Assembly (NCBI GenBank): GCA_019649035.1 | Contig: BMAT01012322.1 | Span: 441,992 to 475,066, forward strand | Reading direction: 5' to 3' | Origin: Elysia marginata | Taxonomy: Eukaryota > Mollusca > Gastropoda > Plakobranchidae | Length of the DNA stretch: 33,075 nucleotides | Shown here: positions 1 through 12,294 of the stretch, piece by piece | How the letters are laid out: each line of letters begins with the position of its first letter | Numbering within the stretch: position 1 is the first letter of the stretch | Position numbers and translations under genes: made by a program | The notes under the pieces: model-generated | Told to the model about the DNA's origin: nothing | Database searches by the model: none | What the model saw: the letters and a program-made list of their open reading frames with translations, nothing else

Positions 1-244
1 AGCGGTTCATCCCACAACTTTGGTACAAACCACTAACTATTGCATCAAAAATAGTGTTTGTTCTCACAGAGAGGTGTAATGAGTCATACGATGAATGATA
101 ACCACTTTGTTAGGAGGTAAAATGTTTAACAAACTCAGTGATCCTCAAAAACGAATATGGTTCTAGTATCTCGAAGAGCGGAAAAAAACCAAAGACATCA
201 GGAAAACGTGTGACGTCATCACCTACATGTTGTCAGACCCATAG
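1..244. other. non-coding flank, no feature recognised
   Basis: No coding exon, RNA gene or recognisable repeat is visible. The repeated sequence begins at about position 245. Confidence 0.5.
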
Positions 245-658
245 AATATCCGCAAAAGTTTTCAACATGAGGGTTCTTATTTGAAAACCACTGCCGCCTA
301 GCTGCCCGATTGTTGTTTCATCATCTGTGTAACGAAGGTAGACATTGTTTTAGTCTAGTTCCTTAGTCATGCTATGTACAATATAGACCTAGATTAAGGC
401 TACGCTTGTTTTCTTAATGGAATGTGTTAAGTATTCGTAGTTACAAGTAACTTACGGTTTTCATAACTCATTCAAATCTAGAATGATCGCCTATTGTTAG
501 TTTTGTAGATCTAGGCTTCTGGATTTATCTAGATTCCCACCTTCCGGTTCATTTACATAATGTTTGATGACGTAGGAGGAATTTTGGGCGACTTATTTTC
601 CTACTGTTTCGTGTTGATTTCTTCATTTTGAGTTTAATAAACTTATTTTCTACGTTCT

Positions 659-2122
659 TGTCACAAACACCAGAAATAATAATCGAGTAAACGAATAAAA
701 CTCCTGATGCAAGACTTGTGCGTTCTTTTAAAATCTTGAAAACGTGAAAAGTTGTGTGAAGAACGTAGAAAATAAGTTTATTAAACTCAAAATGAAGAAA
801 TCAACACGAAACAGTATTCACATCCAGCAGCAGTCGACAATAATAACAGTGGAATTGCCAATGTCCAGCATAAACAAATCGTAGATCTAACTTTTGCTCA
901 AAAGTGCTCATTCTCTCTTAATCCAGTCCTCTAAGTCTTCTCGGTCTCTCTCCTCCGAGTCTCTCTCTTGTCTTCCCCTTTATCAACCACGCGAGTTCTA
1001 TTTATAAGCAAAACACACATCTCGAAAAAGCACACAAATTCTAGTAATTGCCAGAAAATTCGACCCTTTACAAGAAAGGTGAGAAAGGCGTGGCCTAATG
1101 CGGCAGCGACACCCAATCGCGAGCCAAGTTAAAAATAGGTCGCCCGTCATCAAACATTATGTAAATTAACTGTCACAAACACCAGAAATAATAATCGAGT
1201 AAACGAATAAAACTCCTGATGCGAGACTTGTGAGTTCTTTTAAAATCTTGAAAACGTGAAAAGTCGTGTGAAGAACGTAGAAAATAAGTTTATTCAACTC
1301 AAAATGAAGAAATCAACACGAAACAGTATTCACATCCAGCAGCAGTCGAAAATAATAACAGTAGAATTGCCAATGTCCAGCATAAACAAATGGTAGATCT
1401 AACTTTTGCTCAAAACTGCTCACTCTCTGTTAATCCAGTATTCTATCTTCTCCGTCGTCTCTAAGTCTCTCTCTCTTTTCCTCCTTTATCAACCACGCGA
1501 GTTCTATTTATAAGCAAAACACACATCTCGAAACAGCACACAAATTCCAGCTGTTGCGAGAAAATTCGACCATTTACAAGAAAGGTGAGAAGGGGTGGTC
1601 TAATACGGCAGCGACACCCAATCGCGAGCCAAGTTAAAAAATAGGTCGCCGGTCATCAAACATTATGTAAATTAACCGGAAGATAGTAATCTAGATATAT
1701 CCAGAAGACTAGATCTACAAAACTAATAATAGGCGATCATTCTAGATTTTAACGAGTTATAAAATCCGTAAGTTACTTATAACTACGAATGCTTAACGCA
1801 TTCTATTAAGAAAACAAGCGTAGCCTTAATCTAGGTCTACATTGTACATAGCATGACTAAGGAACTAGACTAGAACAATGTTCTAACTTCGTTACATTAA
1901 CCGGAAGGTGAGAATCTAGATAAATCTAGAAGCCTAGATCTACAAAACTAACAATAGGCGATCATTCTAGATTTTAACGAGTTATGAAATCCGTAAGTTA
2001 CTTATAACTACGAATACTTAAAACATTCCATTAAGAAAAAAAAAGCGTAGTCCTAATCTAGGTCTACATTGTACATAGCATGACTAAGGAACTAGACTAA
2101 AACAATGTCTAACTTCGTTACA
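659..2122 (+). mobile_element. solo LTR, middle of three nested copies
   Basis: This LTR consists of 659-1170 plus 1902-2122, about 733 bp, starting TGTCACAAACACC and ending ACTTCGTTACA. It is flanked by a perfect GTTCT duplication (654-658 and 2123-2127) and lies inside the outer, reverse-oriented copy of the same family. It carries the TATA-like string CTATTTATAAG near position 1000, which would suit a U3 promoter. It is itself split by the inner copy. No gag or pol sequence accompanies it. Confidence 0.87.
1171..1896 (+). mobile_element. solo LTR, innermost complete copy (726 bp)
   Basis: This is a complete LTR from TGTCACAAACACCAG to CTAACTTCGTTACA, with TTAAC duplicated on both sides (1166-1170 and 1897-1901). 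It is inserted in the middle copy. The uninterrupted target, TTAACCGGAAG, is readable inside this LTR itself at about 1671-1682, because the two copies are homologous. A TATA-like string lies near 1505-1514. It is probably the most recent of the three insertions. It has no internal coding region. Confidence 0.9.
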
Positions 2123-2486
2123 GTTCTTCACACGACTTTTCACGTTTTCAAGATTTTAAAAGAACTCACAAGTCTCGCATCAGGAATTTTATTCGTTTAC
2201 TCGATTATAAATTCTGGTGTTTGTGACAATCTGTCTATCTCATTTATGTTTTGTCTAGATCCTTTACCAGGGGACTCTCTTGCCATTGGTTTACATTTTC
2301 ATATTCCTGAGATTTTTCATACAATATCCGCAAAAGTTTTCAACATGAGGGTTCTTATTTGAAAACCACTGCTGTCTAGCTGCCCTATTGTTGTTTCATC
2401 ATCTGTCTATCTCATTTATGTTTTGTCTAGATCCTTTACCAGGGACTCTCTTGCCAATGGTTTACATTTTCATATTCCTGAGATTT

Positions 2487-3328
2487 ATTTGTATTTTAAA
2501 GACGCTTCGTTAACATAAAAAATAACAACTTTATTCTTATATTTAACACAATTAAAGAAATTTGAGTGCTGTGAGTATTTCCTTTAAGTGACAAACTAAA
2601 GAAAATGCCAACCTGATGCGATTCTTTTTAAATGCGTGTTTTCGTTTCTTTTTGTACATATATATGCTAACTTAGAGCAGCAGGAAAAGCGCAGGGCAGC
2701 ATTTAGACTTTCATTCAATTCATAGCACCTGGAGACGGAGGGGGAGAGAGATGAGAGAGAGAGAGGGGGGGGGGAGAGAAAGAGAGAAAGAGACAGAGAA
2801 GGAGAGAGAGAATTAAACAGACAGGAAGACAGAGAAACGAGAAGATAAAGAGAGGAAAGGCTTTATAGTCGCACAATATCTGAACAAGATTTGGATACGA
2901 ACGACAGCGTTAATTGAAAAAAAAACCGATAGATGTTTCATTATAAGCGCACACTTTTTTTCATCTCCCCCTCTCCCTTTCCCTCTCTCTCTCTCCTCTA
3001 ATTTATCCATCCTCTTCCTGCATAACAGCACAACAGGTTTTTCTGCAAAGTACCGAATTATTACTTTAACATCAAGCTTTTTTATATCTCAAAGTCTGCC
3101 GCCTTGTTTGTATGCTTGTATGTCTGCCTATTTCTTTCTCTGAGTCTTTCTTTTTCTCTTCAATTTACGCTAATGGACTAATGTTTACAAATTTTTTAAC
3201 CGCTTTTACATTAATTTTGTAATTGTTCTATCGCCTCAATACACACAGCTACTCACCATTACTTTTTTTTCTTCCCCATGGTATTTCAGAGTCCGCTACA
3301 AGACTTCCTCATATCTCATTTTATATCA
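2487..3328. other. non-coding region upstream of the P450, with purine/pyrimidine microsatellites
   Basis: A GA-rich tract lies at about 2740-2812 and a CT-rich tract at about 2963-3000. A T8 run followed by CTTCCCCATGGTATTTCAG ends at 3289 and looks like a splice acceptor. A 5' untranslated exon upstream is therefore possible but was not located. No TATA box or other promoter element can be assigned with confidence. Confidence 0.4.
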
Positions 3329-3544
3329 ATGGATCTCTCATGGATAATCACAGCTCTTCTTCTCCTTATTGTTGGTGTTTTGATCACGTATGCCGTGTAC
3401 ATGTCATCTGAGCATGGCATCTTCAAACAGTTGGGAATTCCCGCACTTTCCCCACTGCCAGTTGTTGGGAACTTCTTTCAGGAGTTAAAGCTTGGACCTT
3501 TTAAGTTTCAAGAAGAACAGTACAAAAAATTCAAGGCTGAAAAG
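3329..3544 (+). CDS. P450 exon 1: membrane anchor and proline hinge
   Basis: Codes for residues 1-72. A hydrophobic segment rich in I, L and V directly follows the initiator Met. It is followed by the basic and proline hinge around [11 protein letters not shown] and by the start of helix A. The donor is AAG|GTAGAT, phase 0. The first in-frame ATG is at 3278, but the CAG at 3287-3289 after a pyrimidine tract suggests that this ATG is removed by splicing. Confidence 0.92.
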
Positions 3545-6500
3545 GTAGATATTTTTCCCTCTAAGGGGTTTTGCAAAATTTGTTCGATTTAACATAATTA
3601 AAAAAAATAAGACTAGATAGAAATTAGGCACAAACTGATTAATGGATCCCTAAAATTTTATAATAAGAAAGTACATTATTTTTTCCTTTTTGAATTGTAA
3701 GAGTTCTCTTGGTCAACAATGACCATTTCGTTTATATCGAAGATAACGATAATATAGCATAATCATCATTATTTTTTTAACCAAAGTTTAAAAAGAGAAT
3801 AAATTTTCTAGATATACATATGTCTCATTGGTTGTGAAAAAGAAAATCAACTATGCTTACGTATCATTTTAATGATAACATTGCTATTTTTAAAAACAAT
3901 TTAACCTATATTTTCAACACGAGAGGATGATCGGACGTTAAACTTATTATTAAAGAAAACTCTCGTCCTGGAGAAAACAACCGTCATTGCTAATCTACGG
4001 GGTCCGTTACGGCCATCTGCCACCACACGCTTTCATTTATTATTTAAAACTGAACATTGTAATATAGATACAATCATAACATGCCTCAACTTCATTATCA
4101 TGTTTACTATGATTGTGTTCCCAAAAACTATCTAGCCCGTTGATAACACTCATGATGCTACATGTATTTCTTTGCATTTTTATGTTTTTAAACTTAGGTG
4201 TATGGATATTACTCCTGCAAGACGCCCGTTTTGGTCATCCGTGATCTGGATATGATACGGGACATAATGGTGAAACATTTCGGCAGCTTTGTGAATCGAA
4301 GGGTGTTCCAACTAAATGAGCCCTATACTCACATGCTGACTATGATAAAAGGTAAGGTATGGTGATGATAATTTCTCTCTTTGTTTTTTTTTGTTTTTTT
4401 GTTTTTTTGTTGAGCAATTAGGCCTACATTCATTTATACGTTTACTTTGCGTCCAGGGTTTTCTGGTCCATGTAACAAAACATATTACAGTGTACTCAAT
4501 TGGGATATCCAGCGTCTCGTGTCAGTTCTTACAGTTACACTATTACCTACTTGTGCCCATACTTAAGCTGCGATCGCGAATACGTGTATTTTATTTATTC
4601 TTGGAAAGTCGAGAATGTGAAAAACCAAGCCTTCCTTTCATTATTTCCAGTGTTCGCTCGCAAAGTTGGTATGGTGGTGAGATTATTAGGGGCTTTACTC
4701 TATGGGTATGAAAAATCGATGCACAGTTTAGGAAAACCAAATAAAGTTATGCCCCTACGGCAAAATTCAAGCCTTTAGCTTTACGGTTCCTTTGAGCTGC
4801 AAGAAGTTTTGGATAAGCTGCGAAATAAAAACATATACCTGAAAATCAACGTTTTGTTTCAAAATGCATTTAAATTGGAACATTACTATTCCATCTGTCT
4901 CATAATGCAGTCTGTAGAAAGATATATTAAACGCGTCAGGTTTATATTGCACTGTGTAAAATAACATAACTATGGTTTGATGTGCAATTTCATGAAGGCA
5001 GTTAACGATGTGTGATAACGAAATTCTAAAAAAGCCTAACAAATCAATCTTTAAAAAAATTCCTACTCAAAGCTTACTTTTTATACGCTTCTAGAAATAA
5101 TTATGAACTTCTTAACAAGCTCAGTCTACCCGTTGAAAATTAATATAGCGGTGCAGTCTGAGTCTTTGTAGTATCTATTTATTTCGTGACAGAGCAAGAA
5201 ATTAAGAGTCACGACCAAAATGTTATAGAGAGCCCCAAATAAGGTGTGCATTTCTCAAACGCTTATTAAAATACCGACACTCTCCTTCTCGTGGTGACTA
5301 CAAGACGACCATTGGAAGAACGTGCGCACCACAGTGAGCCCAACGTTCAGCACGGGTAAACTTCGCCGCATGTTCCATCACATCAGCAGCAGTGCCAGGA
5401 CTCTAGTGGAACACCTGAGAGAGAAGAAAGACAGGGATCAAGCAGTCGAACTTAAGCATGTTGCGTCTAGTTTTACCATGGATGTGATTGCCAGCACGGG
5501 CTTCGGCGTAGAGGTCAACTCGTTAAAAGTAAGTACACATAAAAGGTACGTGCTTCATCGAAAAAGAGACACTTTAAAGGGCCTGACGCGAAGAGAAGTG
5601 TTTTGAGGAATTCTTGACAGGTGGGCAATTTGGAATTGCTCCAGGCAAGGTTATGGAATATAATTATCGTCAAGTTTAGACATTATGTTTATAGAATCTG
5701 GCTATTTCCATTAGGTCGGGAATGTGAAACGAGCTTGAGGATTATCAATATTAGAAAACGTTACCAAGTTAATAAAAAAATACAGATAAAAGCTATATAC
5801 TACTAGGTTCTGCTAAGATGTGAGAGTTTTAGATTAATTTAAAAAAAAAATCTTTTTAAAAAATCAAACAGTACCACAATTCTAGAAGGTCACATCTCAT
5901 GCTGACGCATCCTAATCATCGTAGGGCCACTCAGTAAAATGATGGTACGTTTGCATTGTTGTTAAGTTTGAAATGCGTTCAAATACATATAGTTATATAA
6001 CCATTGCCAAATTTTGAAGAATCATTTTTTCCAGTTGCCTTAGTAGCCACTGCATTGTATTTAAAATAAAATAAAAGATAGTTTATATAACTTGGTTAAA
6101 GAAATTGTGGCCGTAAACAGAAAATAACTTTTCCTTTTGTTCCGCTTAGAATTATTCTTTTATTTTCATTTCATGCACAACTGTTCTTCTTATTTTCTTG
6201 CAGGAGGAGAGAAATGAGTTTGTGGTCAAAGCTAAAAAGGTCATGGATGCCATGGGTCGCATGGTTATGTTCACTTTCTTCTTCCCTTTCATGACCGGAA
6301 AATGGGACATGGTTGGAATCAATATTCTTCCCAAGGATGCCACACGGTTTTTTCGCACTTTCATAGATGAGACCCTGAAAACTAGAAGAGAGGTACCAGG
6401 CATTCAAGCATCTAGCACTGGCATTATTATTGTGTGAAATATGCAAAGAGAATGTGTTATCGGACGATGGGGAAAATAAAATAAATAAAATGATGACGAG

Positions 6501-9500
6501 AATTGAAAAGAAAGGTGAAAAAAAAACCACGTGAATACGGTAAGCAAGCATCATGTCTTAACAAAAAGGGCAAAAATCTGTTAAGAGTCACCTTCTGTCT
6601 TCATTTTAAGTGTATGTTTTTACTTTTTCTGTTATTGAAGTTTACTGAACCACCTCCATCAATGACGCAGGTTGTAAGCCACGGACTGTCAAAGAGGAAC
6701 GACTTTCTCCAGCTGTTAGTAGAGTCCGAGAGAGAGGACAATACGGACAACGACAACATGAGCAAAGACGAGGCCCGAGAGCTGAAAATGTCAACAGAGC
6801 GCAAACCGCTCTCGCATACCGACATTCAGGTTTGTAACGTTCCTCTACGGCAGATATTCAGCCCACCCTTGGCCACCGTACTCAAAATGTAAACAAACTT
6901 CTGCATGAGAGTTCTAATGATCTGAGTGATCTCTAATGATATATCTCTTTTAATTTCTTAGTATAGTTAGGGCACATGAGAACTTAACTAGTACTTTCCT
7001 GTTATGGGCCGGCCCAAAAGAAAGTTACATACAGTACAAAATATAGGGAATATGATATCTACTCATGTTGGAGTATTCGGCCTGTTCTACGGCGGCCTAG
7101 ACCCCACCCCTTTCGGTTAGTTTTCGTTTTAGTTTTTCATCTTTTATCTTCTCACAAAACAATTTGCGTCTAATTTTTTGCTTGGGTCTTTGGTTTTCTA
7201 GACTTTAGCTTATTAATTTTGATGGTTTGTCATTTCTCTATTTTATTACAAATCATCTCTTGTTAATGGCTTCATTATCAGTGAGAAGCTCGTCTTGCAG
7301 GTTTTGTATTAGGGTAGTTCTTCATTGTGATGGCTCGTATAGGCCTACTTCATTCAGACTTGAATAAAAGAGCTTTGCATTTTTTGTATCAGCACAGCTC
7401 CTGATTTCGTCTCCTTTTTTTACCATTTGTCTTTCATACTTCGTAGTTGCCTGTGAACTTTTCCTGTGGGAAAACAAAACCTGTCCTTTTTCGCGTCTAG
7501 TCGTCTGTCAGCACGCCCGACCTAATGCGCAGAATACTTCTCAATAAGGAGTTCCTGAATCTTTGTGTCATTGCCAAGCCTATGGTGTATCATGCCTCAT
7601 ATCGGAATACCAACCCCCCCCCCCCCTAAGATGATGCAGATGATACGATTTTTTTCATGATAATATGAAGGTTTATTCAGCTAATGGAAAGGACGAATAC
7701 GATTTCGATGTGTACACTGGAGTAAAGCAACGATGCGCTTTTGCCCTAACATTATTCAATCTCCTATTTAGCATGATGCTGCTCTTCTCCTTCTAGGGAT
7801 ACAAACTCAGGCATTCAGATCTCACACAGAACAGATGAGGGTATCTTTAATCTTCAACGCTTGCATGCAAAGACACAAGTCATATCGCCTCTAGTTCATG
7901 ATATGCTGTATGTGGATGACTGTGCTATTATCGCCTGTGAGCATGATCTTTACCAACTGAAAGATCCCCCCTCTGCCGCTACCAAACGCTGTGGTAAGAT
8001 CATCATTATTAGAAAAAAACCAGAGGTTGTGTTTCAGCCTGCAAGAGAATCCATAGCCAGTATGCCTGAGATCAAGATTTCGCAACAAGACATTGAACTG
8101 AGTTGATTTCTTCGAACATCTCAAAAGTGATCTGTCGTCCCCCAACTCTCTCAGCACGGAAATATCCACCCGAATAGCAAAGCTGAGTGCCTCCTACGGT
8201 AGTTTGCAGAATCGAGTTTGGAGCGAGTAGGGGCAGAGCACAGATATTGAGTATGCACTGTAAACAGCTGTTATGGTGAGTGCGTTGCTGTATGGCTGCG
8301 ATATTTGGACATTCTACCAAAGGCATGTCAAGTTTCTAGACAGTTTTAACCAGCGCTGCCTGTGACGACGCACTATGAATATCAAATGGTTCAACAATGT
8401 ATAAAATGTTGAAGCGAGATAGAAAGCATTGATACTTCGGTGACACGCTTCTAGTTGAGATGTTCAGGACACCTGGTGCGCATGTCTGCTGATAAATTGA
8501 CAAAAATTAATTTTCTATTCAGAGCTTTTGTTGAGCACATTTTAAAAGGGGGACTGACACTTCGCTCCAAAGACAGCCTGAAAGAGTCGCAACGAAATTG
8601 CAACACCGACACATTCCACGGGGAAACCACCGCTTCAAACAAGCCTGCCTGGAGACAGCAGCTGCATATGAAGAGGCCAACCAGATGATGTATGCTCAAA
8701 AGCGTGCAGCAGAAAAGATAAGAAGTGAAGCTGGTAGACTTTCTGCGCAGTGTCATGTGTGCGGTCGCTTCTGTGCATCTAACTTCAGACTCAGATCACA
8801 CTCAGGGGTGCACATGAATTGGGTGTTAGGCTGGACTTTATCGTTTACGATAGCCATTATATGTTTTGTTACGGTGAAGCGTTTATATGCGAAACGTTCT
8901 GACATTTTAATTTTTTTTTCTGCACCTACCTTTATTGTCCTACAAGCTCGAGTTGGGTGACTTCCATCTTTATTTTTACGATTTACTACTTACGAATCCT
9001 GCAAACCGCCACGATCGTAGGGGTTCTGTATAGACGAAAACTGCACCAGTCTCCTCTATGTGTCAGAGTCACGGGCGAGTTCCAGTGTCTCTGCGAGCTT
9101 ATTCCAGTCCATTCTTTATCCATTTTTTTTCTTTGTCTGCCCCTTCTTCTCTTTCCTGAAACTGTCCTCTGTAGGATGGTTTTTGCCATCCTTTTGAACC
9201 CCACTGAGTGTCAAAAAATATCAGTCGTTTCCTTTGTAACTGTGGTCTTCGTATTTCTCCACACAATTTCTTTTTCCTTTCCTCATTTCCCATTTCGTAA
9301 TATGGTCAGCGTAAAAGATGCTGAGCAGTATTCTAAAGCATATCATCTCAACTGCTAGGGTTTTTTTTTCTTTTGCAGTTCTGATGTCAGGGTCCACGTT
9401 TCACAAGAGTATAGGAAGATAGAAAGTACAAGTGAGCGTAGAAGCCTGATGTTTGATCTGATGTAGATGTTTTTAACTTTCCAGACTGTATTTAGCCTCG

Positions 9501-10974
9501 CCAGTGCTTCTTATGTTCATGGGGCTCTCGCTAACACTTCAGGTTTTTATCATTCCTCAAATAATTGCGCCAAGATGTTAAATTGGTTGTCGGTTTTAAG
9601 TTCCTGCCTGCTAATTGGATTTTGGATTTTTTGGACTCATCTCATATGGTCATCAGTTTCATCTTTTCTGCACTAATTTCGATTCCGTACATGACAGATG
9701 CTTTGCCTAGTCGGTTCACCTAAGAGGCAAGTTGGTTTTCATATCCAGCCAGGCCATCTACGTCGTTATCGAAACTGAGGTTGGTGATTATTCGTCCCCC
9801 GATAGTGACCTTTCTAAGGGTTCCGTCACTATCTGTTCCAGGAATATAATGAACAAGGTCGTTGACAGGAGGCATTCTTGTCTCACTCCAACTGATGTAT
9901 GGAAACATACACGATTTCTGTTTTAATAAAGGAATGCGCTGCCTGCTTTGTCGTATTTGTCATATCACTTTTTATGACTTTCATCGTTTTTTGCCCAGTG
10001 TTGAACTTCTTCACAGTGGTCAAGAGCGCATCGTCTCTTGAAATCTATGAAGAGGTGAAAAATCTGTTGTCGGTGTTGGCTGTATATGTATTTTTCACCT
10101 AATACTCAAGGGTTGAATACTTGCTCTGTAGTGCTCCTTCGACTCCTAAAATCTGCTTGCTCCTCAGCGATTTTCTCCCCTGCCTGTTTACGTAATCTAT
10201 TTATGATGACTCTAAACATCACTTTACTCGTTTACTGGCATGGCTAATTCTGCTGTTTATAATTACTATAAAATCCCCTCTGCTAAATTCCAGCGCTAGG
10301 ACTGGAGCATGGATGTTTGTTTGCAGTCATTAATAGGGTAAATTATATCTTTAGGCATTAGAAATAGATTAAAATAATTGGAAAAAGGTGCCTTTATTAC
10401 ATTCATAAATATCAATGTAGAGATTGACACTGTACTTCATGCATCGATTAAGATTGGGTAGGGCAACGGCTTCCTACAAGTGATGTAGGTCGTAATAATT
10501 ATGTAAGAAACACAGGTTAAGGCATTGTTAGTCTATAATGGTGAGTGCTAACTTTAAAACGATGCACTTAGAGTAAGTGGACCGTTCTTTTCTTTGCTTC
10601 AATCTCAGGGTCAAGCCATCATCTTTCTGCTGGCTGGTTATGACACTGTGTCTTCTGTGATGAGCTTCACTCTCTTCCTGCTAGCGGAGAACCCAGACTG
10701 CTGCGCCAAGTTACAACAGGAGATCGATGACAAGCTGGGCAAACGCCTACCTACCTACGATAACATGCAGGTAGAATTAGCAAAGGAGACTGTCTTCTCT
10801 CGCTGACACCTAAACAACAACAACACCAATAATAATAATATTATTAAAAATAATAATAATAACAATAATAATAACAATAATAATAATTATAATAATAATA
10901 GTTATATTATTAATAGGACAAAAAAAAGAAGAACAACAAAAACAATGTTAATAAATATTGCAGTAGTAGTAGTA

Positions 10975-11023
<49 letters not shown>

Positions 11024-11554
11024 TATAATAATAATAATAATAATAATATCAATAATAATAAGAAGAAGAAGTAGAAGAAGAAGAAGAAGAAGAACAACAA
11101 CAACAGCAACAACAACTACAACAACAACAACAGTGTTAATAAATATTGTAGTAGTGGTAGTAGGAATATAATAATAATATAAATAACAAAAATAATAATA
11201 ATCATTATTATAATAACAACAACAACANNNATAATAATAATAATAATAATAATAACAATAAGTCTTGAATAATACTTTGAGGCAGCAAGCGTAAGTCAGT
11301 CACAAATCACTCAGATTAGTTTTGACTTAAATGCGTTTAAAAATATGCCGTATATAGTAATATGGTAAACCGTATTGTATGCTTTGATAAAAAAAAACCT
11401 TTTCAGGACATGAAATATCCAAAGTTAATTTTTTTTCGCTTCAACACCACAACGCGAAACACTCATGTAGAAAACATTACCAACTCAGATCTAGAAGTGT
11501 AACGTATTTGCCAAAGATGTAATCGTCAAATAATGATAATAATATAAAAATTAT

Positions 11555-11603
<49 letters not shown>

Positions 11604-12233
11604 TAAAAAATAATAATAACAATAGTAATAATAATCTAATTCTAATGGAAGGAGCGGCGAACTTTCAGCGAGAAATGAGAAAAGGCTTTTTTATGTGTGT
11701 GTGTGTGTGGGGGGGGGGGGGCTTAAAAATTGGGAAAATCAGCCTATCCATTTCAAAGCACACTAAATTGATGTAAGAGGGCATTTAGGATGGTCAATGA
11801 CATCTGGAAATAATTATATTTTTTTTTATTTATGTAAAAATCGTGGTGCCTATCCAAGTTTTTTCTCCATTTAAAATCTATTTTGGGTTTTACTTGAACG
11901 TCGAAATGCGTTCATGAAATGACGCGTTGCGCTGGTGCTTATTACATTTTTTTTATATGATGAAAGATTACAGTGCGAAACGCAAACTCGAAGAATGGTA
12001 GATTTCATGAATGGTTTTAACTTCACCATGCTTTGATAAAATGGAGTGGGGGAGAGAAAGAGAGATAGACATGCAGTTTAAGGAGGGGGCAGAAATAGAT
12101 CACGGAAGGGAGAAATAAAGTTTGTGGTATCAAGTTTGATAAAGGCGGTGGGATCTACTACATGTACCCAATCAATTACCGATGTGAAGCACAGGCTGCC
12201 ATGACAAAAAAAAAAATAATAATGATAGTAATG

Positions 12234-12294
<61 letters not shown>

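Larger units (their letters stand above)
328..2228 (-). mobile_element. solo LTR, outermost of three nested copies
   Basis: This LTR lies in reverse orientation and is split into 328-658 and 2128-2228 by younger insertions, giving about 432 bp of its own sequence. It starts TGTAACGAAGG, ends GTGTTTGTGACA, and is flanked by a perfect ATCTG duplication (323-327 and 2229-2233). The uninterrupted target ATCTGTCTATC is seen at 2401 in the neighbouring tandem unit. Compared with the two inner copies it lacks about 300 bp internally. No internal retrotransposon coding region is present, so this is a solo LTR. The superfamily cannot be named from the LTR alone; TG...CA ends and 5-bp duplications fit several. 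Confidence 0.85.
245..2486. repeat. 172-bp local tandem duplication, interrupted by LTR insertions
   Basis: The stretch 245-327 (from AATATCCGCAAAAG to TTTCATCATCTG) recurs at 2323-2406. The stretch 2234-2320 (TCTATCTCATTTATG onward) recurs at 2407-2486. Once the 1901-bp insert and its 5-bp duplication are removed, the period is 172 bp. The second unit is not interrupted, so it shows the empty insertion site of the LTR block. Copies differ at scattered positions, for example CCGCCTAGC against CTGTCTAGC. Confidence 0.85.

Noticed and set aside
2105-2362. Plus-strand 85-codon frame upstream of the P450
   Set aside because: It crosses LTR boundaries and a tandem repeat, with no conserved content.
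7861-8106. Open frame with a YVDD motif as a functional reverse transcriptase
   Set aside because: Flanking parts of the domain are in other frames with stops, so it is a dead LINE fragment.
8986-9204. Minus-strand basic 72-codon frame as a small gene
   Set aside because: It matches the C-terminal tail of a LINE ORF2 and continues an upstream broken RT on the same strand.
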